This document shows positions 17,570 through 25,788 of a stretch of 62,404 nt of DNA, piece after piece. Under the pieces are notes generated by a model, which saw only the letters and a list, made by a program, of their open reading frames with translations, had not been told where the DNA came from and ran no database searches. How positions within the stretch are numbered: position 1 is the stretch's first letter; each line of letters begins with the position of its first letter. The translations under genes were made by a program, and so were the position numbers. Origin of the DNA: an uncultured Agromyces sp. (lineage in GTDB: Bacteria > Actinomycetota > Actinomycetes > Actinomycetales > Microbacteriaceae); contig CAJXGN010000017.1 in the NCBI GenBank assembly GCA_913053875.1, positions 1-62,404 on the forward strand, in the 5' to 3' direction.

Positions 17570-18625
17570 ATGATGTTCACTCTCAAGCGGAAGCGCTTCG
17601 GCGTGGGGCTCGCGGCGGTTGCCGCGACGGCCGCGCTCGTGCTGACCGGCTGCGCGTCGGACGGCGACACGTCGGACGGCGGTTCGTCGGACGGCGGTTC
17701 GGGCGACACGTCGGACGTGTCGATCACGATGCTGCCGAAGAACCTGGGCAACCCGTACTTCGACACCTCGACCGGCGGTGCCGAGGAGGCGGTGTCGGAG
17801 ATGGGCGGCACGTTCGAGGAGGTCGGCCCGTCGGAGGCGTCGCCGACGTCGCAGGTGCAGTACATCCAGACCGCTGCGCAGCAGGGTGTGGGTGGCCTGA
17901 TCGTGTCGGCGAACGACCCGGAGGCGATCTGCGACGCGCTCGACGAGGCGCGCAGCGTCGGCGTCAAGGTCGTCACGTTCGACTCGGACACCAACCCCGA
18001 GTGCCGTGACCTGTTCATCAACCAGGCCACGGCCGAGGGCATCGCGCAGGTGCAGGTCGACCTGATCACCGAGCAGATCGGTGACGAGGGCCAGATCGCG
18101 ATCCTGTCGGCCTCGGCCAACGCGACGAACCAGAACGCGTGGATCGAGATGATGGAGGCCGAGCTCGAGGCGAACCACCCGGACGTGGAGCTCGTCGAGG
18201 TCGCCTACGGTGACGACGACGACCAGACCTCGTTCGACAAGACCGCCGCGCTGCTGCAGACCTACCCGGAGCTGAAGGGCATCGTGTCGCCGACCACGGT
18301 CGGCATCGCGGCCGCGGCTCGCTACCTGCAGACCTCGGAGTTCCAGGGCGAGGTCTCGCTGACCGGTCTCGGCACGCCGAACCAGATGCGCGAGTACGTC
18401 GAGGACGGCACCGTCACCGCGTTCGCGCTGTGGAACCCGGCCGACCTGGGCTACCTGGCCGCGTACGCGACCGCCGCGCTCGTGACCGGTGAGATCACCG
18501 GTGCCGAGGGCGACACCTTCGACGCCGGCACGCTCGGCTCGTACGAGGTCGGTGCAGACGCCACCGTGCTCCTCGGCGACCCGTACGTGTTCGACGCGGA
18601 CAACATCGGCGACTTCGACTTCTAA
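17570..18625 (+). CDS. rhaS: Rhamnose-binding lipoprotein of the ABC importer
   Basis: 351 residues. The signal peptide ends in lipobox LTGC, followed by a repetitive Asp/Gly/Ser linker (SDGGSSDGGSGDTSD), then ITMLPKNLGNPYFD and IVSANDPEAICDALDEAR, which closely match rhamnose-binding proteins of the RhaS family. AAGGAAGG before 17570 favours this ATG over an in-frame ATG at 17519. The protein captures the sugar outside the cell. No rhamnose catabolic genes lie in the window, so the pathway must be elsewhere. A strong terminator follows. Confidence 0.88.
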   Translation: MMFTLKRKRFGVGLAAVAATAALVLTGCASDGDTSDGGSSDGGSGDTSDVSITMLPKNLGNPYFDTSTGGAEEAVSEMGGTFEEVGPSEASPTSQVQYIQTAAQQGVGGLIVSANDPEAICDALDEARSVGVKVVTFDSDTNPECRDLFINQATAEGIAQVQVDLITEQIGDEGQIAILSASANATNQNAWIEMMEAELEANHPDVELVEVAYGDDDDQTSFDKTAALLQTYPELKGIVSPTTVGIAAAARYLQTSEFQGEVSLTGLGTPNQMREYVEDGTVTAFALWNPADLGYLAAYATAALVTGEITGAEGDTFDAGTLGSYEVGADATVLLGDPYVFDADNIGDFDF

Positions 18626-18643
18626 GCCGAACCGCCGCAACGC

Positions 18644-18680
18644 GAGCGCCCCGACGGACCACGTGTCCGCCGGGGCGCTC
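18644..18680. terminator. Terminator after the rhamnose-type operon
   Basis: GAGCGCCCCG (18644-18653) pairs with CGGGGCGCTC (18671-18680), with an inner CGGAC/GTCCG stem. It lies between convergent genes and probably acts in both directions; no long T-run is present. Confidence 0.7.
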
Positions 18681-18701
18681 CCGTCTGCACGGGGGCGCGG
18701 G

Positions 18702-19724
18702 CTAGTGGTAGCGGCCGCTGTAGGCGTTCAGCGCCGGCTGCCCGCCGAGGTGCGCGTAGAGCACATTCGCACCTGCCGGGATGTCGCCGTCGCGCACCAG
18801 GTCGATGAGGCCGGCCATCGACTTGCCCTCGTAGACGGGGTCGAGGATCACGCCCTCGAGCGCGCCGACGAGGTGCATCGCGGCATCCGTCGACTCGACC
18901 GGGATGCCGTAGTAGTCGCCCGCCCAGCCCTCGAGCACCGTGACCTCGTCGTCGCGCAGCTCGCGGCCGACGCCGATCAGCTCGGCCGTGTTGCGCGCGA
19001 TGCGCCCGACCTGGTCGCGGGTCTCGGCGAGCTTCGCCGACGCGTCGATGCCGAGCACGCGGCGGCGCGGCCCGCCGAAGTTGTGCTCGAGGTCGGCGAA
19101 CCCGGCGATCATGCCGGCGTGCGTCGATCCGGTGACCGAGCAGACCACGATCGTGTCGAAGAAGACGCCGAGCTCCCGCTCCTGCGCCGCGACCTCGTGG
19201 GCCCAGTTCGCGAAGCCGAGCCCGCCGAGGCGGTGGTCGGATGCCCCTGCCGGGATGGCGTACGGCGTGCCGCCCGCTGCCTCGACGTCGGCGATGGCGT
19301 CGCGCCACGAGTCCTTGAACCCGATGCCGAAGCCGGCGGGGGAGAGGCGCACGTCGGCGCCCATGAGGCGCGACAGCATGATGTTGCCGACGCGGTCGTT
19401 CACCGAGTCGGGCCAGTCGACCCAGTGCTCCTGCACGAGCACGGCCTTCATGCCGAGGTGCGCCGCGACCGCGGCGACCTGCCGGGTGTGGTTCGACTGC
19501 ACACCGCCGATCGAGACGAGCGTGTCCGCCCCCTGCGCGAGCGCGTCGGGCACGAGGTACTCGAGCTTGCGCACCTTGTTGCCGCCGTAGGCGAGGCCGC
19601 TCGAGACGTCCTCCCGCTTCATCCAGATGCGGGCGCCGCCGAGGTGGTCGCTCAGGCGGTCCACGGGGTGGATCGGGCTCGGCCCGAACGTCAGGCGGTG
19701 GCGGGGGAAGTCGGCGAGTGCCAT
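18702..19724 (-). CDS. acdS: 1-aminocyclopropane-1-carboxylate (ACC) deaminase
   Basis: 340 residues, standard for AcdS. Family signatures are [12 protein letters not shown] with the PLP-binding lysine at K50, [15 protein letters not shown], and the phosphate-binding [10 protein letters not shown] loop. The enzyme opens the cyclopropane ring of ACC to give 2-oxobutyrate and ammonia; D-cysteine desulfhydrase is the close alternative within the same fold. The ATG at 19724 has AAGGAG upstream. An ATGCAATATATTGCAT palindrome 23 bp upstream matches sites at the GntR gene near 28.9 kb, suggesting control by that regulator. The coding sequence has the host GCATCCG word, so the gene looks native. Confidence 0.85.
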   Translation of the reverse strand: MALADFPRHRLTFGPSPIHPVDRLSDHLGGARIWMKREDVSSGLAYGGNKVRKLEYLVPDALAQGADTLVSIGGVQSNHTRQVAAVAAHLGMKAVLVQEHWVDWPDSVNDRVGNIMLSRLMGADVRLSPAGFGIGFKDSWRDAIADVEAAGGTPYAIPAGASDHRLGGLGFANWAHEVAAQERELGVFFDTIVVCSVTGSTHAGMIAGFADLEHNFGGPRRRVLGIDASAKLAETRDQVGRIARNTAELIGVGRELRDDEVTVLEGWAGDYYGIPVESTDAAMHLVGALEGVILDPVYEGKSMAGLIDLVRDGDIPAGANVLYAHLGGQPALNAYSGRYH

Positions 19725-19747
19725 TGTGCTCCTTGTCGTCAAGCGGA

Positions 19748-19763
19748 ATGCAATATATTGCAT
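19748..19763. promoter_or_regulatory. GntR-type operator at the ACC deaminase promoter
   Basis: ATGCAATATATTGCAT is a perfect 16-bp palindrome; its 14-bp core recurs at 28841, 28910 (12 bp) and 31058 (one mismatch). Its AT-rich centre supplies a TATATT -10 hexamer on the minus strand, so binding would block the acdS promoter. Confidence 0.75.
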
Positions 19764-19798
19764 CGACCCCGCCCCGACCTGTCAAATCGAGTCCGCGC

Positions 19799-20461
19799 TC
19801 AGCGCCCGCGCCCGCCGCCCGCCGCGATCTCCGGACCCAGGTTGTCGCGCAGCCACTCGCACCAGACCGAGATCGTGCGCCACTGGTCGCGCACGATGTC
19901 GAGCGCGTCGGGCGTCCACATCCAGTCGGCCGGCGGCTCGGTGCGGCCGATCGCGAGGTGCTTCAGCTGCAGCAGCTCGATGCGCGGATGCTCGACCGAG
20001 TAGCCGCGGGGGGCGGTGCGCAACGCGTCGTCGCGCATGAGCGAGAAGCCCTCGTCCGCCGTCTCGTCGAGCGTCGCCTCGAGGTCGCCCGCGAGCTTCG
20101 GGTCGTCGACGATCTCGCGGAACCGCGCGAGCGCCTTCGGCGGCACCATGTAGCTGCCGCCGCCGGCGAGCAGCCCGTCGGTGCTCAGCTGCAGGTAGTG
20201 GGCGACCGGCGCGCGCGACACCAGCCCGATCTGCAGCTTGTAGGGGGACTTGTCGGCGCTGAACCGCACGTCGCGATACGGGCGGAACAGCTTCACCGGC
20301 CCGAACTCGACCGCGAGCTCCTCGCCGAGCGCCGCGAACGGCCCGCGCACGCGTTCGTCGTACCTGGCCTTGTGCGCCGCCCACCACGCCTTCGTGTTGT
20401 TCGCCGCGAGCTCGGCGAAGAACGCCGTCGCGTCCGGGTCGAGTCCGCTGAATGCCCCCAC
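19799..20461 (-). CDS. DUF2461 family protein
   Basis: 220 residues. Typical DUF2461 sequence elements are present: FFAELAANNTKAWWAAHKARYDE near the N-terminus, KLFRPYRDVRFSADKSPYKLQIG, and GGGSYMVPPKALARFREIV. The family is widespread and biochemically uncharacterised. The GTG at 20461 is chosen because TACGAT ends seven bases upstream (a leaderless pattern) and because the conserved domain begins at once (GAFSGLDPDA). An earlier in-frame ATG at 20521 would place the promoter inside the gene. It sits alone, divergent from the ACC deaminase region's other side. Confidence 0.85.
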   Translation of the reverse strand: MGAFSGLDPDATAFFAELAANNTKAWWAAHKARYDERVRGPFAALGEELAVEFGPVKLFRPYRDVRFSADKSPYKLQIGLVSRAPVAHYLQLSTDGLLAGGGSYMVPPKALARFREIVDDPKLAGDLEATLDETADEGFSLMRDDALRTAPRGYSVEHPRIELLQLKHLAIGRTEPPADWMWTPDALDIVRDQWRTISVWCEWLRDNLGPEIAAGGGRGR

Positions 20462-20605
20462 GCTCCCGATCGTATCCTCGGCTCGATCGACGGCCCCCGC
20501 GACCTCGCAGCGGGGATTCACGCGAGTGGTGAGCGATCGTCACCTCGGTGAAACACGGCGGGCGGATGCTGGGCGCACACGCACCGCGCATGAGGGGAGG
20601 GCCGC

Positions 20606-20848
20606 ATGGTCGACGTCACGGTCGCGCTGGCGATCGCGCTCGCGGCGGCATCCGTCACCCTCGGCGCGCTCGCGCATGCGGCGCCCTGCCCGTACGTCAC
20701 GCGCACGACCCGGCACCGCGCGCTGATGCTGCAGGCGGCCGCCCCGGTCGTCGGCAGCGTGTGCTGGCTCTGCTACGGGGCCGTGCTGCACGCGCGGGTG
20801 CAGTGGGCGGTCTTCGCGATGACCCGCTGGGCGCGCACCGGCGGGTAG
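20606..20848 (+). CDS. Possible small membrane protein
   Basis: 80 residues with a hydrophobic N-terminal segment (residues 4-25) and a second one around 42-62, several cysteines and a basic end. GGGGAGGG four bases before the ATG is a good ribosome site. No family is recognised. The gene fits exactly between two minus-strand genes and ends three bases before the next one, which favours it being real, but the evidence is only coding length, start signal and hydropathy. Confidence 0.5.
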   Translation: MVDVTVALAIALAAASVTLGALAHAAPCPYVTRTTRHRALMLQAAAPVVGSVCWLCYGAVLHARVQWAVFAMTRWARTGG

Positions 20849-20851
20849 CGG

Positions 20852-21886
20852 TCACGCACCGGTGACGGCGATCACCACGAGGGCCGTGACGGCGACGACC
20901 GTCGAGAGGATGCCGCCCAGCACGAGCGGCTTCGGCCCGGTCGCGCGCAGCGCGCGCACGTCGGTCGAGAGCCCGATCGCGGCCATCGCGGTCGTGATGA
21001 GGAAGGTCGCCGCATGCCCGAGCGCGGCCTCAGCGGCATCCGGAATCACCCCCAGCGACGCGATCGCGGCCATCACCAGGAACCCGACGAGGAACCACGG
21101 CACCAGCCCGATCACGCGACGCACGGTGAGCGGCGGATGCTCCGAGCCCGCCTCGGCAGCCGCCCGGCGCCGCACGTGCACGGCCAGCCCGATCGTGATC
21201 GGAATGATCATGAGCGTGCGCACGAGCTTCACCACGATCGCGCCCTGCAACGCGACCGATCCGTACACGGCAGCCGTCGCCACGACCGACGACGTGTCGT
21301 TGACCGCGGTGCCGGCGAACAGCGCGAACGCCTCCTGGTCGAGTCCGAGGGCGTGGCCGATCAGCGGGAAGACGGCGACGGCGACCATGTTGAACAGGAA
21401 GATCGTCGAGACCGCGTAGGCGATGTCGGCGCTCGCGGCGCCGATCACCGGCGCGACGGCGGCGATGGCGGATGCCCCGCAGATGCCGGTCCCCACGCCG
21501 ATGAGCGTGCGCAGGTCGCCCACGACGCCGAGCGCACGGCCGACGAGCCAGGCCGCGACGAGGCACGCGGCGAGCGTGACCAGCATGATCGGCAGCGACT
21601 CGAGCCCGACGTCGACGATCTGCGCGAGGGAGAGCTGCGTGCCGAGCAGCACGACCGAGAGCTGCAGCACCCGGCTGCCGGTGAACGCGATGCCCGTCTG
21701 CAGCACCGGGCCGGGCCGGCGCACGAGCGCGATGGCGAGTCCGATCGCGATCGCCGGAAGCGCGCTGCCGAGGAGCGGCAGCGCCCGGCCGATGAGCGTC
21801 GCGACCGCGGCGATCGCGAGCGCGAGCGCGAGTCCCGGCAACAGGCCGAGCAGGCGCCGCGCGGTGCCCTCGGACGGTTCGGTCAT
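20852..21886 (-). CDS. YeiH/UPF0324 family membrane transporter
   Basis: 344 residues with about ten hydrophobic helices. The segment IGVGTGICGASAIAAVAPVIGA and the later NDTSSVVATAAVYG are hallmark sequences of the UPF0324 (YeiH) family, often described as putative sulfate exporters, though the substrate is not proven. The ATG start lies near the N-terminal cytoplasmic stretch MTEPSEGTARRLLG. It is divergent from the VOC-family gene. Several GCGGATGC/GCATCCG words occur in it, marking the right edge of the typical-composition block. Confidence 0.88.
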   Translation of the reverse strand: MTEPSEGTARRLLGLLPGLALALAIAAVATLIGRALPLLGSALPAIAIGLAIALVRRPGPVLQTGIAFTGSRVLQLSVVLLGTQLSLAQIVDVGLESLPIMLVTLAACLVAAWLVGRALGVVGDLRTLIGVGTGICGASAIAAVAPVIGAASADIAYAVSTIFLFNMVAVAVFPLIGHALGLDQEAFALFAGTAVNDTSSVVATAAVYGSVALQGAIVVKLVRTLMIIPITIGLAVHVRRRAAAEAGSEHPPLTVRRVIGLVPWFLVGFLVMAAIASLGVIPDAAEAALGHAATFLITTAMAAIGLSTDVRALRATGPKPLVLGGILSTVVAVTALVVIAVTGA

Positions 21887-21975
21887 GGGTCGAGCATCTC
21901 GCGAACGGCGCGGAATTGCCCCTGCCGCGCCGCAACGGACCGGCGTAGCCTGCTGGGGTCGGAAGGGGAGCGGAC

Positions 21976-22401
21976 ATGTCCAACCTGGTGGTGCACTTCG
22001 AGATCCACGGCACCGAGCCGCAACAGCTGATCGACTTCTACTCGAAGCTGCTCGGGTGGACGTTCACGCAGTACGGCGAGATGGAGTACTGGAGCATCGA
22101 CACCGGCGACGGGTCGATCCGGCCGAGCGAGGGTGCAGCGGGCCACGGCATCAACGGCGGGCTGCTGCGCCGCGAGGGCCCCGCGCCGACGACCGGCGCC
22201 TCGGTGAAGGGGTGCAACCTCGTGATCGCCGTCGACGGTATCGACGGGCTCATGGCCACCGGCGTCGAACTCGGCGGGAGCGTCGCGCTGGCGGCCGAGG
22301 ACATGCCGGGCCTCGGGCGGTTGGGGTACCTGCTCGACCCCGACGGCAACGTGTTCGGCATGCTCCAGACGACGCTCTCGGACGGCACCCCGGCGATGTA
22401 G
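21976..22401 (+). CDS. VOC (glyoxalase/bleomycin-resistance) family protein
   Basis: 141 residues with one vicinal-oxygen-chelate module pair: an N-terminal HFEIHGTEPQQLIDFYSKLLGWTF and the terminal GRLGYLLDPDGNVFGMLQ, the usual last strand of the fold. Metal ligands are plausible (an N-terminal His/Glu pair and the C-terminal region), but the reaction cannot be predicted. GGAAGGGGAGC before the ATG serves as ribosome site. It heads a run of three small plus-strand genes. Confidence 0.85.
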   Translation: MSNLVVHFEIHGTEPQQLIDFYSKLLGWTFTQYGEMEYWSIDTGDGSIRPSEGAAGHGINGGLLRREGPAPTTGASVKGCNLVIAVDGIDGLMATGVELGGSVALAAEDMPGLGRLGYLLDPDGNVFGMLQTTLSDGTPAM

Positions 22402-22462
22402 CCCGGCTGGCGGGTGCGGCGCCGACCCCCGGAATGTCGGTGGTGCGGCGGAACATGGAGGC

Positions 22463-22690
22463 ATGGACACCACCACCTACATCACCGGGCGCGAACTGCG
22501 CCCCGGCGACATCGTGGTGAACCCGTACGGTGACGCGTTCCCCATCACGAAGGTGCGTGCCATCGGCGCGGGTCGCCGCGTGACCTACGAGCGGAAGGGC
22601 GGCACGGCCGCCAGCTTCACCGTGCCGGCCGACGGCCTGACCCGGGTGTTCCTGCCGCGGCGCAGTGCGCTGGCCGGCGCGGACGCCTGA
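22463..22690 (+). CDS. Small conserved protein of unknown function
   Basis: 75 residues, predicted soluble and beta-rich: ITGRELRPGDIVVNPYGDAFPITKV suggests a small SH3-like or Hint-like barrel similar to proteins that open with a RELRPGD motif. No function can be given. The start has GGAGG almost abutting the ATG. It lies 61 bp after the VOC gene and about 100 bp before a membrane protein gene, both on the same strand. Confidence 0.6.
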   Translation: MDTTTYITGRELRPGDIVVNPYGDAFPITKVRAIGAGRRVTYERKGGTAASFTVPADGLTRVFLPRRSALAGADA

Positions 22691-22787
22691 TCCGCCCACG
22701 CCCCGCGCGCGGCTGCTTGCAGCCGCCGGGTCTCTCGGCCATGATTCCCACATGGGCGGCACGCGGCCGCCGGCGAACAGAGGAGCC

Positions 22788-23486
22788 ATGGCCGATTCCG
22801 AGTCCCGCGACGAGACGGGCGGCACGTCCACCGCAGCGGCATCGAAGCCCGCGAAGACGAAGCTGTCGGCGAAGAAGTGGGGCAAGAAGCAGCGCTCGCT
22901 GATCGACATCATCGCGGTGTTCGTGCTGTCGATCACCGCCGTGCTCACCGCCTGGTGCGGCTTCGAGGCGTCGAAGTGGGGCGGCGAGATGTCGATCGCG
23001 TTCAGCCAGGCGTCGTCGTCCCGCATCCAGTCGACGAACTTCGAGGGCGAGGCGCGCGACGCGCGCATGTTCGACCTCGTCATCTGGGCGTCGTACGTCG
23101 AATCGGTCGCGAACGACGAGCCGGCGCTCACCGCCTACATCGAGGAGCGCTTCACCCCGCACTTCGCCGTGGCGTTCGAGGACTGGGACGCGAGCGGCCG
23201 CGAGGAGTCCGGCCCGTTCGTGATGGAGTCGTACGTGCCGCCCGGCACGGTGGAGGCCGCCGAGCTCGGCGAGTTCGCCGACCAGAAGTTCCAGGAGGCG
23301 CTCGACAACAACCAGCGCGGGGACAACTACTCGCTGCTGACGGTGCTGTTCGCCCTCGTGCTGTTCCTCAGCGCCATGGCGCAACGCGACATCTCGCCGA
23401 AGGCGGCGTGGGGCCTGCTCGGACTCGCGATGGTCGTCGCTGTCGTGGGCATCGTGATCCTCACCACGTTCCCGATCAAGATCTGA
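22788..23486 (+). CDS. Membrane protein of unknown function
   Basis: 232 residues. A charged, alanine/lysine-rich cytoplasmic N-terminus (to about residue 40) is followed by one membrane helix (about 43-62), an acidic extracytoplasmic domain of roughly 110 residues, and two C-terminal helices (about 183-197 and 207-227). The layout recalls DUF4337-like proteins but the match is not secure. AGAGGAG immediately before 22788 selects this ATG over an in-frame start at 22665. It ends the short plus-strand run before the HxlR regulator. Confidence 0.7.
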   Translation: MADSESRDETGGTSTAAASKPAKTKLSAKKWGKKQRSLIDIIAVFVLSITAVLTAWCGFEASKWGGEMSIAFSQASSSRIQSTNFEGEARDARMFDLVIWASYVESVANDEPALTAYIEERFTPHFAVAFEDWDASGREESGPFVMESYVPPGTVEAAELGEFADQKFQEALDNNQRGDNYSLLTVLFALVLFLSAMAQRDISPKAAWGLLGLAMVVAVVGIVILTTFPIKI

Positions 23487-23501
23487 CGCGACGCCGAGGG
23501 C

Positions 23502-23927
23502 TCACTCGTCGATCGAGGCCGCATCGACCGCGGCGCGTCGAGCTGCGATCTCGGACTTGTGCTCCGACACCCACGTCGCGAGCGCGATCACGGGTTCGCT
23601 CAGGCTCACTCCGAGCGGGGTCGCGCGGTACTCGACTCGAGGGGGCACCTCCGCGAAGGCCTCCCGTTGGATCAATCCGTCTCGTTCCAGCGAACGCAGG
23701 CTGATGGTCAGCATGCGACGAGAGATCCCGGGGATTGCGTTGAGGAGTTGCGTGAAGCGGTGCGGGCGCTGCTGGAGCAGTCCGACGATGATGAGCGTCC
23801 ACTTGTCCCCGACGCGGTCGAGGATCGAACGGAACAGCTCGGGGTCGCCCTCGTTGCAGAGATGGAGCATCGGACTCGCCGCGACACGGTCCGTGAAGCT
23901 CTCCTCCGGCACGTCCTGATCGCGCAT
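23502..23927 (-). CDS. HxlR-family transcriptional regulator
   Basis: 141 residues with a single winged-helix domain: RVGDKWTLIIVGLLQQRPHRFTQL, then GISRRMLTISLRSLERDGLIQR, and the wing RVEYRATPLG, all typical of HxlR/MarR-type regulators that sense redox state or reactive electrophiles. The ATG at 23927 has GGGAGG upstream. It is divergent from a luciferase-like oxidoreductase operon, and the shared 60-bp gap contains GGTAAC/GTTACC dyads. It probably controls that operon and itself. A CNEGD segment supplies one cysteine (near residue 24) that could be a redox sensor. Confidence 0.88.
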   Translation of the reverse strand: MRDQDVPEESFTDRVAASPMLHLCNEGDPELFRSILDRVGDKWTLIIVGLLQQRPHRFTQLLNAIPGISRRMLTISLRSLERDGLIQREAFAEVPPRVEYRATPLGVSLSEPVIALATWVSEHKSEIAARRAAVDAASIDE

Positions 23928-23943
23928 CGGGCCTCCCCTCCTC

Positions 23944-23996
23944 GGTAACATTGAAGTTACCGGTTACCGAATGGTACTTAAGTTACCATGAGTAAC
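23944..23996. promoter_or_regulatory. Cluster of GGTAAC/GTTACC dyads, probable HxlR operators
   Basis: GGTAACATTGAAGTTACC (23944-23961) is a clean 6-6-6 inverted repeat. GGTTACC (23962-23968), GGTACTTAAGTTACC (23973-23987) and GTTAC-CATGA-GTAAC (23982-23996) follow directly. They fill the divergent promoter region. The last dyad covers an ATG at 23988, which argues against that ATG being the true start. Confidence 0.65.
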
Positions 23997-24041
23997 TTTG
24001 ATCCAGAAGGGACGGCTGCGGCGCATCGCCGGGAGCCACGA

Positions 24042-25112
24042 GTGAGCGATCCGCGTCCCGGTGCGCTGCACTTCGGAATCGGGACGTTCGCCTTCCAGTA
24101 CGACGACGCGCACGGTGACCCGGTGCCGGGGTCGCAGGTGCTGCGCGACGTCGTCGAGGAGGCCGTCGCCGCCGAGCAGGCGGGATTGGACTCGTTCGGA
24201 ATCGCCGAACACTATCGCCGCGGCATGATGGACTCCGCCGCGCCGGTGGTACTGGCCGCGATCGCCTCGCGCACCCAGACGCTGCGTCTCGGCACCGCGG
24301 TGACGGTGCTCAGCACTCAGGACCCCGTGCGCGTGTACAACGAGTTCGCGACGCTGGACGCGGTCTCTGCAGGACGCGCGCAGATGATCGTCGGGCGTGG
24401 CTCGGCGATCGAGTCCTTCCCCCTCTTCGGCTTCGACCTCGCCGACTACGAGGCGCTGTTCGATGAGAAGCTCGACCTCCTGATGCGGCTGCTGCGGGAC
24501 CAGCCCGTGACATGGGCCGGGCGGTTCCGGCCCCCGCTCACCGACCAGGTGCTCGAGCCCCCGGTCGCGGCGGGTGCGATCCCGGTGTGGGCCGGCGTCG
24601 GAGGGAGCCCGCAATCGGTGATCAGGGCGGCCAGGTTCGGTCTTCCACTGATGTTCGGCGTCATCGGCGGCCCGCTCTCGCGGTTCGTCGGATTGTCGCG
24701 CCTCTTCCGCCAGGCCGCAGCCGAGTTCGGTCAGGTCGAGCAGCCGGTCGGCATCCACGCGCACGGCTACCTGGCGGACACCGACGAGGAGGCGATCGAG
24801 GCGTTCTGGCCGGTCTGGTCGGGAATGATGAACGCCGAGGCGCCCAAGCGGGGGTGGGCGCCGTATCGGCGGGACCGGTTCGACGCGGACATCGCTGCGG
24901 GAAGCCTGCTCGTCGGGTCGGCCGAGACCGTCGCGCATCGCCTGGCGACCGGCATGCAGCTGGTCGGAGCCACGCGGTTCGACTTCGTCGCCGCGGGGAG
25001 CCGGATGGCTCACGCCGACAAGCTGGACAGCATCCGACGGTTCGGCACCGAGGTGGTGCCACGGGTGCGTGCGCTCCTCGACCCGTCACCGACCGAACGG
25101 GCCGCACGATGA
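24042..25112 (+). CDS. Luciferase-like (LLM class) flavin-dependent oxidoreductase 1
   Basis: About 356 residues with the bacterial-luciferase TIM barrel: HFGIGTFAFQY at the start, GIAEHYRRGMMDSAAPVV, and MIVGRGSAIESFPLFGFDL, a typical flavin-site stretch. The GTG at 24042 (GGGAG at 24031-24035) is preferred. An in-frame ATG at 23988 lies inside operator dyads and would add a non-conserved 18-residue leader. Such enzymes use FMN or F420; the substrate is unknown. It is coupled by ATGA overlap to an NADP/F420-type reductase and followed by a second luciferase-like enzyme, so the three probably form one redox module. Confidence 0.85.
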   Translation: MSDPRPGALHFGIGTFAFQYDDAHGDPVPGSQVLRDVVEEAVAAEQAGLDSFGIAEHYRRGMMDSAAPVVLAAIASRTQTLRLGTAVTVLSTQDPVRVYNEFATLDAVSAGRAQMIVGRGSAIESFPLFGFDLADYEALFDEKLDLLMRLLRDQPVTWAGRFRPPLTDQVLEPPVAAGAIPVWAGVGGSPQSVIRAARFGLPLMFGVIGGPLSRFVGLSRLFRQAAAEFGQVEQPVGIHAHGYLADTDEEAIEAFWPVWSGMMNAEAPKRGWAPYRRDRFDADIAAGSLLVGSAETVAHRLATGMQLVGATRFDFVAAGSRMAHADKLDSIRRFGTEVVPRVRALLDPSPTERAAR

Positions 25113-25774
25113 CCGGCGGCATCGACCCGATTCGCCGAGTGTCGATCCTGGGGGCCGGTCGTGTCGGCACGGCACTCGCCCGCACACTCGTCGACGCCGG
25201 CTACCAGGTGACGCTGGCCGGGTCGGGTGACCCGGAAGCCGTCGAGATGATCGCGGCGTTCACGGCCCCTGGTGCACGTGCGCGATGGGCGCGGGATGCG
25301 ACGAGCGACGCCGACCTGGTGGTCCTGGCGCTCCCGCTGCACCGCCTTCCGTCGTTGGATCCGACGATTCTCGCCGACCGCGTGGTCGTCGACGCCATGA
25401 ACTACTGGCCACCGGTCGACGGCATAATCGCACGGTTCGAGGGCGCCCGGCACGGGACCAGCATCGAGGTGCGGGACGTCCTCGGCCTGGATCGACTCGT
25501 GAAGACCTTCAACCACACCGGCTACCACGACCTCGAGCCGGATCGCAGGGAGCGCGGCCACCCCGACCGGCTCGGGATGGCCGTGGCGGGCGACGATGCC
25601 GACGACGTCGCAGCGGTCGTCGAGGTCGTCGAGCGGATCGGGTACGACGCGGTCGCACTCCAACGGCTCGAGTTCGGCCGACTCATCCAGCCGGGCGGCG
25701 CGATCTTCGGCGCACGCCCGACCGCCGACGACATCCGTCGCACCCTTCGACCGCTCATCCAACGGGCCGCGTGA
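25109..25774 (+). CDS. NADP-binding (F420H2:NADP reductase-like) protein
   Basis: 221 residues. A Rossmann motif VSILGAGRVGTALARTLVDAGY occurs at the N-terminus, with DAMNYWPPVDG and VKTFNHTGYHDLE in the usual positions of the Fno-like dinucleotide-binding family. Such proteins transfer hydride between NADP and F420 or act on small molecules. The ATG overlaps the stop of the luciferase-like gene. Its position between two LLM enzymes suggests it regenerates their reduced cofactor, although whether that is F420 or FMN cannot be told from this sequence. Confidence 0.82.
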   Translation: MTGGIDPIRRVSILGAGRVGTALARTLVDAGYQVTLAGSGDPEAVEMIAAFTAPGARARWARDATSDADLVVLALPLHRLPSLDPTILADRVVVDAMNYWPPVDGIIARFEGARHGTSIEVRDVLGLDRLVKTFNHTGYHDLEPDRRERGHPDRLGMAVAGDDADDVAAVVEVVERIGYDAVALQRLEFGRLIQPGGAIFGARPTADDIRRTLRPLIQRAA

Positions 25775-25788
25775 CCACGGGAGGAATC

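Noticed and set aside
23988..24041. ATG at 23988 as the start of the first luciferase-like gene
   Set aside because: It lies inside an operator dyad, lacks a ribosome site and adds 18 non-conserved residues; GTG 24042 has GGGAG at proper spacing.
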